Of a stretch of 25,368 bases of DNA, positions 1-11,423 are shown in pieces. Where the stretch lies: the NCBI GenBank assembly GCA_015499995.1, contig JADNRV010000546.1:1-25368 (forward strand), written 5' to 3'. The position numbers were made by a program, and so were the translations under genes. The notes under the pieces were generated by a model that was not told the DNA's origin, searched no databases, and saw only the letters and a program-made list of their open reading frames with translations. Position 1 is the first letter of the stretch, and each line of letters opens with the position of its first letter. This DNA is from Flammula alnicola. Taxonomy: Eukaryota > Basidiomycota > Agaricomycetes > Agaricales > Strophariaceae.

Positions 1-1076
<1,076 letters not shown>

Positions 1077-1440
1077 ATTTGGAAGTCTTGAGTAACTGTA
1101 TTTATTTAGCATTAGATTTTTTGTGTCGGGGCTGTATCTATTTTGCAATAGTATTCGGAACTTTCTGGTACTTTCGGGGGGTCTAAATTGAACGAGCCTC
1201 ATTCTCAATTGTCCCGCCGAATAGAGTACAGCTGATAGCATTTACCGCTGATCATTTCCTTGAACCAAAGGTCGATATGATTCCGAGAAGGATGTCAGCA
1301 ACAAAACTGTATATATCTTTGGAAATGCCAGTGTGCCGAAATGCATGTTAATGATCTTCAGGAAATATTTTGCCGTAGTAAGGTTAATATTAATGACCGC
1401 GATTACTATGTTGTTCCGGGTATTTCGAGACCATCGTACT
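1077..1440. other. 3' flank of the peroxidase, no gene seen
   Basis: AT-richer sequence downstream of the peroxidase stop. It contains no convincing reading frame, repeat or RNA gene. A short open frame from 1341 lacks family similarity and is probably chance. Confidence 0.4.
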
Positions 1441-1992
1441 GCAGTGGAACATGTGGCGCGTGCAGACGCTCATCAAGGACGCTGATGATGCGCGGGATCT
1501 GGTCGCAGTGGTGTTGGCGCAGGGATGAGTGGTGTGTGCGATGTTTGGTGTGGGGCTCGTGTGGGCGTTCGTAAGAAATTGACTCAGGTCGCGAGGGGGT
1601 ATTATGAGGTCATTTTCTTCTTCTCATTTTTGTCTGGATGATAGGTGTGTTGATACTGTTTCTTCAGACTATTATCAATATTCGGGGCATACGTTGAATG
1701 GCCTTTGATGGTGTGTTCAAGGCCCAGTTCGGGGAAGCTGTCGACAAGTCACTGGCTACGGACGTTCCGAGTCGGGGCGCTTTTGTCTGGGGCTGCATGT
1801 ATGGAGTTGCCAGTGCGCTTATTTACCTGGCCTGACGGTAAGCAACAGTACGTGCAAGCAACAAGACGCGTGGCCGACCTGGATAGCCTTTGCCGTTCAC
1901 TTCTACCTCGTATGATTCCATGGTTTCTTGAATGGCTCCGATTTCACCGACTCCAAGTCGACGAGCGTCGAATCCGGGTATATAATAATTAG
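1440..1992 (+). pseudogene. remnant of an unrecognised membrane-protein gene
   Basis: Two short stretches look like protein-coding DNA but do not join into an open gene. Around 1450-1575 one frame gives a polar segment (RVQTLIKDADDARDLVAVV) followed, after an in-frame TGA, by a hydrophobic run ending WAFVRN. A plausible intron (about 1605-1667, ending TTCTTCAG) separates this from 1699-1835, where an ATG frame gives an acidic-polar start and then a hydrophobic segment rich in Gly and Ala ending ALIYLA before a TGA. The pattern suggests a broken gene for a membrane protein. I do not recognise the family. The open frame 1705-1992 in another phase is probably a shadow. Confidence 0.25.
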
Positions 1993-2157
1993 GCCGCTAG
2001 CATAAAAGAGTAGAGTTCATTGCTCACTTGTATACCAGTGTTGGTCGCAGCTTTCACAGCATCTGAGAGATTGTCATATGTCGATTCAATGTTCATCGCA
2101 AACGCCGAGTCCCGGTTGAGTCCCGGACGATCCTTTGATCCTGCCAGTGCCTTTGCA

Positions 2158-2201
2158 GATTGGCCGATGCCATCATTATTGACATGTGCGCATGTGACAG
2201 C
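2158..2201 (+). promoter_or_regulatory. detached upstream promoter of NACHT-A (CCAAT box)
   Basis: The stretch from 2158 begins with GATTGG (inverted CCAAT box), followed by CGATGCC and GACATGTGCGCA. The same string precedes NACHT-B (from 11938) and, inverted, NACHT-C (near 20939). In B and C it sits 150-170 bp before the start codon. Here the hAT transposon separates it from the rest of the leader, which resumes at 6411. Without the element the distance to the NACHT-A ATG would be about 185 bp. Confidence 0.65.
2194..2201. repeat. hAT target-site duplication, left copy
   Basis: GTGACAGC directly before the transposon terminus. The identical octamer occurs at 6411-6418 directly after the other terminus. 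Eight bases is the diagnostic duplication length of the hAT superfamily. Confidence 0.95.
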
Positions 2202-2543
2202 TAGTGTTGTCGCCGGAGCGAAGTGACTTCGAGGTGGACTTCGCTTCGGTTCGAAATCAGGGCACTTCGGATCACTTCGTTGCCAACGAGTTGGTTCGAG
2301 GTACCTCGACGAAGTGACACGAGGTGCCATCAAATCTCGCACGTGATGTCGCCCCGCACGCATTCTGAACGCGTCTCTGCGCGTTCCAGCATCGCGCTCC
2401 TTCTCCTCCGTCCCCTGTTCCACTTTTATTGTGGTAGATAATGGTTGTCAATGTAACAGATGGCCCTTAATATATTTCTGATTTTTTTGTGCGACTGAAT
2501 CGCATCGTACGATGCTTTTTGCGACAGGGGCTTTCAAGAAACA

Positions 2544-2549
2544 TATAAA
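2544..2549 (+). promoter_or_regulatory. candidate TATA box of the hAT transposase
   Basis: TATAAA at 2544-2549 lies 71 bases before the first ATG of the transposase (2620), a normal distance for a fungal core promoter with a short leader. Confidence 0.5.
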
Positions 2550-2619
2550 ATAGTCTTTGCAGATGCAGTTTGAAAGTATTGCTCGCTTTTATTGACTTGG
2601 AGCGCAAGAATACCTAACT

Positions 2620-5600
2620 ATGGACTCTTTGATGTCTCTAGCTGATTATTTCGACCGTGAATACCAGCTTCTCAACGAAGTTGATCCTCCTCATCCTAGT
2701 CAACCTACTCCTCCTCCATCTCAGACTTGTCCTCAGGAAGTGTTACCTTCGACATCCCAGACCTCGCTTCCTGTACCCCAGCATGCTATTCAACAGTCTG
2801 GATCGATTTACCCATACCCCTCTCCTGTTTATCATGGACTTCCGCCTCAAATGGCTCCCTATCCCCCTCAGCAGTCTGGACCTCATAATACCACTGCCGG
2901 CCTCATTTACCCCTCCATCCCTCCTCAAATGCTTTCATACTACTCAGGAAATGCATTCTATCCACAGATTGCTCCCTTTTCTGCGACTAATACTGTACTA
3001 AATCCAAATGGCATCACAACAAATCTGGGCGCCTCCAACGCGACACAGTCTGGCAAACGAAAGCGGACAGCAGCTTCTACACGTGCAAACAAGCGCCCAA
3101 GGCAAATAGCACAAGCGGCGACATTTTCTGCCTCTCCCCACTGTGGTGTTGGCCCATCGACGGAAATTCGCGCCCAGCCTTCCGAGGAAGTAGAAAATCA
3201 TGATCCAAATGCTGGTAAGTATTTTATTTTCGAAAGGTCTTTAAATTGTGCTCACGGAATATCAGCAACTCCTCACCAAAATCCTATACTCCCAGTGCCT
3301 TCTTCAGCAATTCCTCAAACCAATTCGGCATCATGCCCGGAGCCTTCCTCTCGCTATAATGACCTTCCAGCAGCCGCAACCGACGTCTGGTATTTTTTGC
3401 GTGGTCTTAAGACGAAGGAAGAACCTCCAGACTCAGAGAAGCCCAAAGAAGAGGCGACTCTGACACGGAAGCCTTCAACTCCTTATGTGGGCTGTAAACT
3501 TTGCACGTCAGTAAATGTTTAGAAAGAGTTGTGACTTGTAATATTAACAGATACATTTTTGCAGGACGAAATGGAAGGTCTGGAAACTTTCTGATGGAAT
3601 GACCACTACTTTCCGGGAGCATCTCAGGAAACATCACGCTGAGACTTACAATACCACAACGGAAGTTAAACGTCTCAAGCATTCATCGAAATCACCATAC
3701 TCGGCAAATTCTCAATCGCCTCAAATCCCCCATGATGAACCATTCTCGAAAGATAAATTCCTTGAGCTCCTCCAAAGGTGGATTGTAGCTGATGATCAGG
3801 TATTAAATTTTTGGTTTACCTCACCGCACGAAGATGACTGAGATGATTCTTGATGCATACAAGAAGCGCGTTGCAGCCACTGTCGACGAATTGAAATGTT
3901 CCGAAGGCCGAATTTCCTTCACGACTGACTTGTGGAGTGACCCGGTCCTGGATTCCTATATGGCAGTGACTGCCCATTATCTCGTTCGGGACAAAGTGAC
4001 CAGGCAGCTCAAGTGGCGAAGTGGGCTCATCGCATTCCGCTTCGTCGAGGGAAGCCATACAGGTGTAAATCTTGCACAAAAGTTTATCAAGATTATCGAA
4101 GAGATGGGTGTTCTTCATAAGGTATCATCGCTATTCACCGAAAAATCCAGTCGGTAACTCTAATTTTATTTGAATTCAGATCGGTGTAATTACAATGGAC
4201 AATGCGTCAAACAACAATACTTTCATGACAGAGATGGAGCGCATTCTCGAGGAGCAAAACATTCCATTTGACCACGATGGAAACAGAATTCGGTAGGTCA
4301 TTTCCAAATTCAAAGTCACGGTTTGAATTGAGGACTGAGGATTTTTAACAGCTGCTTTCCGCATATCGTCAATATTGCATGCCAAACCATGCTCGCCGAA
4401 TTAAAAGAAAGCAACCTGTCCTGTGTTGAAGCACCGCCTATGGGCAAGCCTCCCGCTGATGTCGCCAATGATCCAGTTAGAAAAGCGGAATGGGAGGAAG
4501 AACAGCAAGAAAAATGGCTGGAATACCTCAAAGCTTTAGAGGCTGACTTGGTAGGCAAATGTCGAAGCATTGTGGCTGCCTGCCGTGTCTCGGGTCAGCG
4601 CCGCCAAGCTTTGCTGAAGAAGATCGATGAAGGCAACAAGAGCGGCTATTGGAGGGGTAAGCTGGATAACGGAAAAGATCAAATCCCTCTCGTTCAACTT
4701 CTTCGAGACTGTGAAACGAGATGGTCTTCAACATTCAATATGGTTGATCGGGTTCTGGAACTCTACGCAGTACGTTCTTATTTATCTGCAAGTGATATGT
4801 GAATAGTTCACTGACTGCAATCAAAAGGCCATCCGCGACTTTCTTCTCGACCTCGAACAATCAGATCTTCAGCAACTCTTACTTTCGGAGCTTGAGAAAA
4901 ATGTGTTATATGATATTCACCAGGTACTACAGGTCGCCCATCTCGCTCAAGAATTACTTTCAGCCGAGCGCACTCCCACCCTCTCCATGGCGCTTCCGGT
5001 TTTCGAGACGTTGATTTCAAAATGGCAGGAACTGGGCTCGACAATCCCTGAACTTAAACACTTTATTGATCTTGGAGTCTCCAAGCTTGAGGAGTATCTT
5101 GAGAAGACGAGGAAGACGAGGATGTATGCCCTTTCTATGAGTATGTCAGGATTTCTGCATTTCTCCGATTCACAGCTAACATGATTTATGTCATTTGTCT
5201 AGTTTTAAATCCTGGCCAAAAATTCAACTGGCTAAAGGCCCACGATGCGAAGCCTGGGAGTGACAAAAATTACGAGCAAAACGCCCGCAAATGGATGTTG
5301 GAGGCTGTAAGTACAGTTTGATTCAAATACATGGGCGCTAATTTGAACTTGGCCCGTAGATGCTCAGTTACAAGCAACACGAGCGCAATATTGCAACGAC
5401 CACACCCAGCGAGACATCTACACCGATTTATTCACCCTCCACCGCGACCGAGATTGCATCGACCAATATCTCTCATGGATATAATCGCCTCCGGTCGCTC
5501 AATGTGACGGTCAGACGTTCATCGTCTTTGCACAGCATTCAAAGCTCGACTTCGAATTCCCCTCCACGTACTACTCCGAGTCCATCGTCTCCTACGGCTC

Positions 5601-6155
5601 AAATCACTCGCCAAGAGACTTCCGAAGAAGTGGCCGCAAGGAAATTCCGCGAACTCGCAGATGACAAGGCAGCAGTGGAGCGTGAATTGAGCAAGTATGA
5701 GGCGGCCGGTGTTGTTGCGTCGTTTGAAAACACCGGCATGGTGAACATTGTCGAGTTTTGGTCGGTGAGTAAGATTCGGCCGTCAATCTTTTAATTTTTA
5801 CTTACCTCTTGACTTCCAGGTTCATGAATTTGAATATCCGTTCTTATTCAGAGTAGCAATGGACGTACTGCCTGCCCAGGCATCTGCCGTCCCGTGTGAG
5901 CGAGTGTTTTCGTCTAGCAAAGAGACGTGCACTCTCCGTCGAAATCGGATCTCACGGGTACTTCTCGAGGCTCTCCAGGTTCTTAAATACTCATATCGAT
6001 CGGAGAGACTGTCTTTTGTCGAGGACCTCATTGCCAAAGAGGCTGATTACACCATCTCTGGCCCACTCACGGAATCCGCCATTGACGAGCTTATGGCGGC
6101 TGGAAAATACCAAGAACTGAATCAACTTGTTAGAAATGTAACTGAATCATCTTAA
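2620..6155 (+). CDS. hAT-family transposase with BED zinc finger, 10 predicted exons
   Basis: DDE transposase that cuts and pastes the surrounding element. Predicted exons: 2620-3214, 3266-3506, 3565-3799, 3834-4121, 4180-4292, 4352-4769, 4828-5140, 5203-5306, 5360-5764, 5820-6155; the sum is 3048 nt, in frame for 1015 residues. In order: a Pro/Ser/Gln-rich N-terminus (to ~150); a basic bipartite nuclear-localisation-like patch (KRKR...KRPR, ~150-165); a BED finger (Cys275, Cys278, His298, His302/303); catalytic Asp in FTTDLWSD (~389); second Asp in ITMDNASNN (~460); the hAT CxxH-type motif CFPH (~492); RWSST (~614); and the C-terminal dimerisation region with CERVFSSSKE (~930), whose Glu may be the third catalytic acid. 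All introns obey GT-AG except for one doubt: the 34-nt gap at 3800-3833 is shorter than the others and coincides with a missing conserved segment, so activity is uncertain. Confidence 0.9.
3800..3833 (+). other. 34-nt intron-like gap at an internal deletion in the transposase
   Basis: The reading frame ends ...WIVADDQ at 3799 and resumes at ATG 3834 as MTEMILDAYKKR. The 34 bases between begin GT and end AG, but every other intron in the gene is 51-62 nt. Related fungal hAT transposases have roughly 30 residues here, between the DDQ and the R-T-x-[ML]-T-E motif. The last bases of the gap (CACCGCACGAAG) encode HRTK in the frame of the next exon, so the gap looks like a fusion of an intron's 5' part with the 3' part of a lost exon. 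Confidence 0.55.
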
Positions 6156-6338
6156 TGTAGTCTCCCTCTCTTCGTATGTGTTATAATTATTCTATATTAC
6201 TTGTAATCTACGGTACATCAGTTCTAACCTGTGTTTGAGGACGGGACACCAAATTCGGATATCGCGACCATCTCATTGGACAGAAAAAAATACCGGAAAT
6301 CACCGACCTCGCGAAGTGGTTCGAGGTGACACTTCGAC

Positions 6339-6360
6339 TCAACTCGAAATTTCGAGTTGA
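6339..6360. repeat. perfect 22-nt palindrome in the hAT right end
   Basis: The 22 bases centred on AAATTT, with arms TCAACTCG and CGAGTTGA, are identical on both strands. They sit about 50 bp inside the right terminus, among the CGAAGTG-type motifs. Probably a transposase or host-factor binding site. Confidence 0.8.
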
Positions 6361-6410
6361 TTCGAAGTGTTCACTCCGCATCGCTTCGCTTCGCTTCGGC
6401 GGCAACACTA

Positions 6411-6418
6411 GTGACAGC
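6411..6418. repeat. hAT target-site duplication, right copy
   Basis: GTGACAGC, identical to 2194-2201. Confidence 0.95.
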
Positions 6419-6558
6419 TGTCAGCCGCAAGCCACGCCTTGACTACGACGCTCTTGTTCCCCTGTCCTCATCATCCTCTCAAATCAATGTATTCGGTGAC
6501 CAGAACCAACGTTAGCGATACATGCTGAACTCAAGGACACCGACTTTGGAGGTTTAAC
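6419..6558 (+). promoter_or_regulatory. 5' leader of NACHT-A
   Basis: Shares CTCTTGTTCCCCTCTCCTC-type, ACCAACGTTAGCGATA and GCTGAACTCAAGG strings with the leaders of B, C and D, ending just before the ATG. This is the part of the ancestral promoter left on the gene side of the hAT insertion. Compared with B, one base is missing just before the ATG, so an upstream in-frame extension is impossible in A. This supports the ATG at 6559 as the start. Confidence 0.6.
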
Positions 6559-9136
6559 ATGCAGACCGCCAATCACCACGAACCAAGCGCCCGGATCGCT
6601 CTCAAAGGTTGGGGCATCTCAATGATGTCGATGCACTGTTGCGCAATTGGAACACTGACCTCTGGTTCTATACAGGCATGGATCTTCTCGAGTCCCAGGT
6701 AGTCCCAGGCGCGTTTCATACCGCCGATGAAAAGTATGATGCTCCCAAATGTCATCCGGATACCCGACTTGCCGTCTTGGACGAAATAATGGATTGGCTG
6801 AATGACATTCAAAACGATTCTCCTCATACGATGTGGATGCGCGGTGCTGCTGGAGCCGGCAAGTCAGCAATCGCACGCACGATTGCTCAGATGTGTGAAG
6901 ACGCAGGTCGGCTGTCTTCTTCGTTCTTCTTTTCAAGGACGGCGAGCGACATTCAGCGAAGTGACGAGAAACACCTGGTAGCAACTCTCGCACACCAGAT
7001 GACGGAGCATATCCCAGAAACACGATACTATATTTCGGAGGCAATGGCCAACAGCAAGTTCATTTTCGATTTCGCACTGGACAGACAGATCGACAAATTG
7101 ATCGTCATTCCCCTGTTACGACTCTCCGATACCTCTTCCTCGCCAATCCGTCCCAAGATCATTATCATTGATGGTCTGGATGAATGTCGCAACAATGACG
7201 CGCAGGGTGTTATTGTGAAGGAATTCGTGTCAGCTGTTGCGCGGATGCAACACAACTTCCCGCATAAATTGCTCATTGCGAGTCGACCTGAACAGAACAT
7301 CCTATCCGCTTTCGGTGATTCCAAGGTTGCTCCCTTCGTCCGGCGTTTATCCTTGGACGACTTTTGGAACCCCGACGACGATATTCGGACATTCCTCGTC
7401 GACAGTTTTGCTGACATCAGGCAGACGCACCCCCTCAAACGATATATCCCTCTCGATTGGCCAGCCCCCGGTGATATTGAGAAACTCGTCGCGAAATCGT
7501 CTGGCCAATTTATCTACGCGGCTACAGTTAGCAAGTACATCAAATCGAATGAACGTCATCCCGTCGAATGCTTGCAAATAGTCATCAATCTCGTCAAGGA
7601 TCCCGAAAATCGACCCTATGCAGAACTCGATGCACTGTATGCCCACATTTTTGCACAGGCCAAGGAGCCTGAACTCGCTCTCTGTATCCTCCGTATTCAT
7701 CTTATGGAGTCGGTAAAGCCCCTTGTCGAATTGCCATTTAACGAGATTTGCTTTATTGAGAGCTTGCTTGGTCTGGGCGAGGGCAAACTCGAACTCACTC
7801 TAAGTGACCTTTTGTCAATAGTGGAAGTGGAAGTCTCGGAGATCAAGTTCCTTCATGCTTCTCTTCCGGACTTCTTGTTGGATGAAACCCGTGCCGGAAG
7901 GTTTTACGCCAATGGCGACAAGACTTGTGTCCATTTGCTCGTCTGCTCCCTCAGGTACATCTCCGAAAGTACGTATTGAGACCGGATTGACAGCACCTTT
8001 GATTAATCCCCTCACATTAGACAAAATTGACAAGGGCATCATCGACGAAGCTATTTCGATATGTTTCCTGGGTTTTGTACATTTCACGAAGAGTTTTCGA
8101 AAGGCTCATTCGGAGATTTATGACGCTTTAGCTGGTTTTGATTTAAAAGTCGCTTTAAAGCTTGCCGCCAAGACGGCGGATTCATTTCCATTGCACGGAC
8201 ACTGGCACGCTTCATTTCCCTCGGATGAACCCTGGGACAGTATGTTGCTATCTGTAGCAAGCTTCCTCGGCTGGATTTTACTGGAGGTATTTCGATGTTG
8301 TTTCTGTCCTGCTTGGTCAAACTTTGTCCTCATATAGTTACCTTTCAGCACAAAAAACAATCCACATCTCAAACACCCCATATCCCGTTGAAAATTATCG
8401 GACAACTCCAAGAATGGGTATCGGATCAACTACAAAAACTTCCATTAGATGGTCCCATTGCCAGGTATGCTCCTAAAGACATCTTCAATGGATTGGATTG
8501 TCTAATCGCTCCTTCCCCGGGCCCATTACCAGTCCTCTCGATAAACAAAACTTGGAAAATGTCTTCGGCGATCCAGAAATGAATTTCTGTTGTTCCTTGG
8601 CATCTCATCCTAGGACTAAGCGCCGTGTTATCACCTTTCGTGACGCCGAGCTATTAAGGGTATTCATAATGTATGGAGATAAGCGGTCATATATTGCCCT
8701 TTACTACTGCCATTATTTCTTTGCTGATCGGCGGTAAGTCTGTCCAAATTCTCATTGACATTCTTGCTCACATCCTAAGGTTATCAGTGAAAGGGTTGAT
8801 TTTCACTCTGATGCCGAGGAGCGAAGGATGCGTCGCATCATGATAAACGTACCTTTCTTCCTGAAGAATGCAGCACCTCGGATTGATATCTATCTCTCTC
8901 TTCACGAAGTCCTGGCGCTCAATTCAACTCAAGAATTCAAGGAAGTTCTGCGTAAAGCTTCCATCTTCCAACCAATATTCACCAGCCATGTCGATCCTCT
9001 GGTTCGTTACCTCGAGTTGCGTTTACAGCATAGTTTTCCATCCCTCAGACTGGAAACTCATAATTTGGCGGTCTCTCTTGCTGATTATTTGGTAAAGGTA
9101 GTAAGACTATGGTCAGTATTTAATGACACATTCTGA
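6559..9136 (+). CDS. NACHT-domain NTPase, copy A (intact)
   Basis: Fungal NLR-like STAND NTPase of the agaricomycete NACHT family often labelled nwd2-like. Predicted exons: 6559-6607, 6676-7968, 8021-8286, 8349-8464, 8533-8733, 8788-9136; these total 2274 nt, in frame, 757 residues. After 17 leader residues comes the family's pre-NACHT segment (MDLLESQVVPGAFHTAD), then Walker A GAAGAGKSA (~73-81), Walker B IIIIDGLDEC (Asp ~182, DE ~185-186) and the ASRPEQNI segment (~218-225). The ~400 residues after it have no recognisable repeats, and there is no effector domain in front. Exon 3 is 39 nt longer than in B and D. A possible alternative 3' intron (9092-9140) would end the protein at 9182, but copy B lacks its donor. 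The gene is clean, yet the hAT element has moved its CCAAT promoter 4.2 kb away. A cellular role in non-self recognition is inferred from the family only. Confidence 0.88.
6608..6675 (+). other. first intron of NACHT-A, conserved in all four copies
   Basis: The 5' end is AAAG/GTTGGG and the 3' end TACAG/GC, with CTGAC about 18-20 nt before the acceptor as a branch site. The equivalent introns are 63, 63 and 62 nt in B, C and D, lengths that are not all equal modulo three. Only splicing gives the same K-G-M-D-L-L junction in every copy. In B and C the unspliced frame happens to stay open, which would mislead gene callers. Confidence 0.7.
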
Positions 9137-10529
9137 CCAGAAATTGTACATAGACACGCGAAGTATTCCCTTTCCTTGGTAAGAAGGACCCATATTCACG
9201 AGCCAAGTTGACTATTGCCAAATGGATGGTGCGGTGGAGGCAGTCAAGAGCCTGTAACATGTTAGCGTCATCGAGTAGACGACTAGGCGCAGTGCGGAAG
9301 AGGCTCCATCATGTATAGGATGCATTGTATTGCTATACTGTAGATTCGTGAAATATGCACTTGCTTTCTTTGTATACACGGGCTTAAGAGGATTTCAAAT
9401 ATGTTCGTATCAACCTTGATTAATGTTTTGCTAACGTCGTGATCATATCTCATGCTGCAGGCAGGACAATGACTCTGAGGGTGGATCAGACTGAGACAAT
9501 AGAGCACATTTTTTATATGTACGACTATCGTTATATTAGATGCTCGTGTACAATTTCTCAAAAGACGGCTAGAGACACAGCACATCGACATCCATTAAAT
9601 CTTTTAACACATATGATTTTTTAGTTACATTTATGAATCCAAGGAATGGTACAGCCATTTGCCATGCTCTGCATCTCTGGCTACATGGATGCGAATGCTA
9701 TGGTGCAGAGAGGATGAACATATGTTAAATGACACGTTCTTGAATCTTCACAAATAGCACACGACGCCAGTACGTATACTTCGGCCTTGCCAGTTGAGAA
9801 CAGCTGCACAAGTCAGAGGTTCTTCAGAGCACCCATCCGTGAGGCACATAGGTCCAGAGCGTTCGACTGGAACTCCTTGGAGTCTTTCCAACAATTGAGA
9901 GCGGCGGGCGCGAGGCCACCGCTATACTTGCTGGCGTAGAGCCAGCTGGAGCAGCGGAAAGGAGTACCGATTTCGGCGATGATGGGGGGCGGCGATCAGG
10001 ACGTCACTGGTTAAGACGCATATCTAGACGATGAATCGATTGTTAGCTTCTTTCAAGCAAGCATTAGATGAAGAAGACACACGAGGAAGATGCAACGGAA
10101 GGTGGTATCATAGGAGGATATCGAGTCCCTCATTACCGGGTCATACTGTTGGCCCAGATGAAGGTAACGAAGACCATTTGGTTAACCGTCAGATATGGCG
10201 AGACCAACTCCGGTGATCGCAAGGCAGGAGTATACCCAAGAACGCCCCGACATCTGACCTGCCAAGTGTTGCTCGTGGTTGAAAATATCACTGTCGAGTC
10301 CGAGAAGACGACACTAAGCCACAAAATGTGGCGAGTTTAGGTGTGACGGCGGTGACTAGCAACAAATGTGGCGTGGAACGGTCTAGGAGACATTTCTGAG
10401 AGCAAATATGCATGTCGCCATCTGTGCTCGTGCAGCATGCCAGGAGTTCAGATATATATAATATAACCAAGCTATTGATGCCCGATGGTCGTGGCCTCGG
10501 GAGAGGAGACAGGAGCGCTACGATCCTGT
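9137..10529 (-). repeat. NACHT-downstream block, copy A, with decayed minus-strand coding remnants
   Basis: This region aligns with 15033-16530 (after B) and 24133-25368 (after D); its first part aligns with inverted 17805-18234 (after C). It is part of the duplicated unit, not unique spacer. On the minus strand two coding-like stretches recur. One, at 9330-9460, resembles the SEILIKVD...HISRIYS open frame of B and C. The other, near 9800-9985, reads AEIGTPFRCSS then KYSGGLAPAAL and ends CASRMGA. Both are interrupted by stops and indels in A. I do not recognise the protein. The block continues past the SINE insertion to about 11500. Confidence 0.55.
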
Positions 10530-10543
10530 AAGACGTACGGCTG
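10530..10543. repeat. target-site duplication of the SINE-like element, left copy
   Basis: AAGACGTACGGCTG, repeated exactly at 11424-11437 after the poly-A tail. Confidence 0.88.
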
Positions 10544-10625
10544 GGGCGTGATGGTGTAGTGATACCATCGCTAGTGCTTTGCTGACGGCGAGGCCCAGGG
10601 TTCGAACCTGCCCCGAAACCCTTCC
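10544..10625 (+). ncRNA. tRNA-like head of the SINE (RNA polymerase III promoter)
   Basis: Boxes A and B are about 35 bp apart, close to the tRNA spacing, and the sequence starts GGGCGTGATGG. The box A region resembles Asp/Gly/Glu-type tRNAs (TGGTNTAGTGGT). The 3' acceptor half does not pair convincingly with the 5' end, so this is a tRNA-derived head and not a working tRNA gene. Confidence 0.65.
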
Positions 10626-11423
10626 AGACACACCATAGACACTGGGAGATTCTATCACTGTTATTACTTAAGCCGGAATCAATGATGTCTCTGTTGGATT
10701 AAGGTCGAGTGGTGGGTCTGGTGATATTAGCTGGATCTAGCGGCGTGCGAATAAAGTAGCTTGACAGACTGGGAGGGAAAACTGTACCGTTTGTACCAAT
10801 CTGGCACTGCATGTGGGAACGGAGTTGGGAGGGTTTAACTCGACCGGATACATGCTGGTATATAAATTCAATTACCAAACGCGCTGTTCTTCCACGCCAC
10901 TGACAAGACGTTCAAAATTCGATATACGAGCTCCGCCTCAAGAAGCCTTCGGAGTTTAAAGCTTGTACAAGATCTCCCCGTGCTCCTAGACTTTACACCT
11001 GGGACGGGGTCGGCAATGATCTGGCAATTGCCGAGGCTGGTAAACCAGTCCCCGGGTCCTGCTAGCCGGAAGGGTATTGGTATAGGGAGTCCACGTGGGG
11101 CACAAGGCCGAGGGTGGCAGCAAGAGGAGACGAATCGGAGAAACACGATCCCATCATAGACTAGACAGGAATCGCTTAAAGTAGTAACTGTTAATTACTC
11201 ACAAATAGCGCAGGAGTGCGCCCGGGGTAGATAGCTTCATTGGCCGACTCCTTCTGCCAGACCGGCCGTAAGGTTCGGAAAGGGGGATTAAGTTGCCGCC
11301 TACATGGGTTGGGGTAGCTGGGGGTTGTCTATCTACATTAGGTACAGGCCGGCTGTGAGTAGTCTACATGGGGTCCGCCCCGAAATGACTATAAACGGGA
11401 TTCAAAAAAAAAAAAAAAAAAAA
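10544..11423 (+). mobile_element. long tRNA-headed SINE-like retroelement, 880 bp
   Basis: A non-coding insertion bounded by 14-bp direct repeats (10530-10543 and 11424-11437) and ending in about 20 A residues (11404-11423). The 5' end resembles a tRNA gene with an internal RNA polymerase III promoter: box A-like TGGTGTAGTGATA at 10552-10564 and box B GGTTCGAACCT at 10599-10609. The body has no convincing open frame. Just before the tail is AAATGACTATAAACGGGAT, nearly identical to the 3' end of another insertion in copies C and D. Features fit target-primed insertion of a SINE by a partner LINE. The length is large for a SINE, so it may be composite or carry a long unique body. It interrupts the A flank: the same flank is continuous in B (17230-17345). 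Confidence 0.82.

Larger units (their letters stand above)
2202..6410 (+). mobile_element. complete hAT-superfamily DNA transposon, 4209 bp
   Basis: The left end begins TAGTGTTGTCGCCGGAGCG. The right end, read inverted, begins TAGTGTTGCCGCCGAAGCG, so 20 of the first 22 bases agree. The element is bounded by perfect 8-bp direct repeats GTGACAGC. Both subterminal regions (2202-2340 and 6300-6400) are packed with short CACTTCG / CGAAGTG and TTCGAGGT motifs in both orientations, the usual layout of hAT transposase binding sites. A perfect 22-nt palindrome lies at 6339-6360. Inside is one multi-exon transposase gene. The intact ends and exact target duplication indicate a fairly recent insertion. 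The target is the promoter of NACHT-A. Confidence 0.95.

Noticed and set aside
1989..2423. 144-codon minus-strand open frame
   Set aside because: It crosses the left end of the hAT element, so it is a chance fusion of transposon and host DNA. The part outside the element could be an older remnant but cannot be identified.
2657..3001. 114-codon alternative frame in the transposase N-terminus
   Set aside because: It is a shadow of the Pro-rich first exon; the frame from 2620 continues into the BED finger.
10544..10625. Stand-alone tRNA gene
   Set aside because: Boxes A and B are good but the acceptor stem does not pair, and the sequence is the head of a poly-A-tailed element with target duplication.
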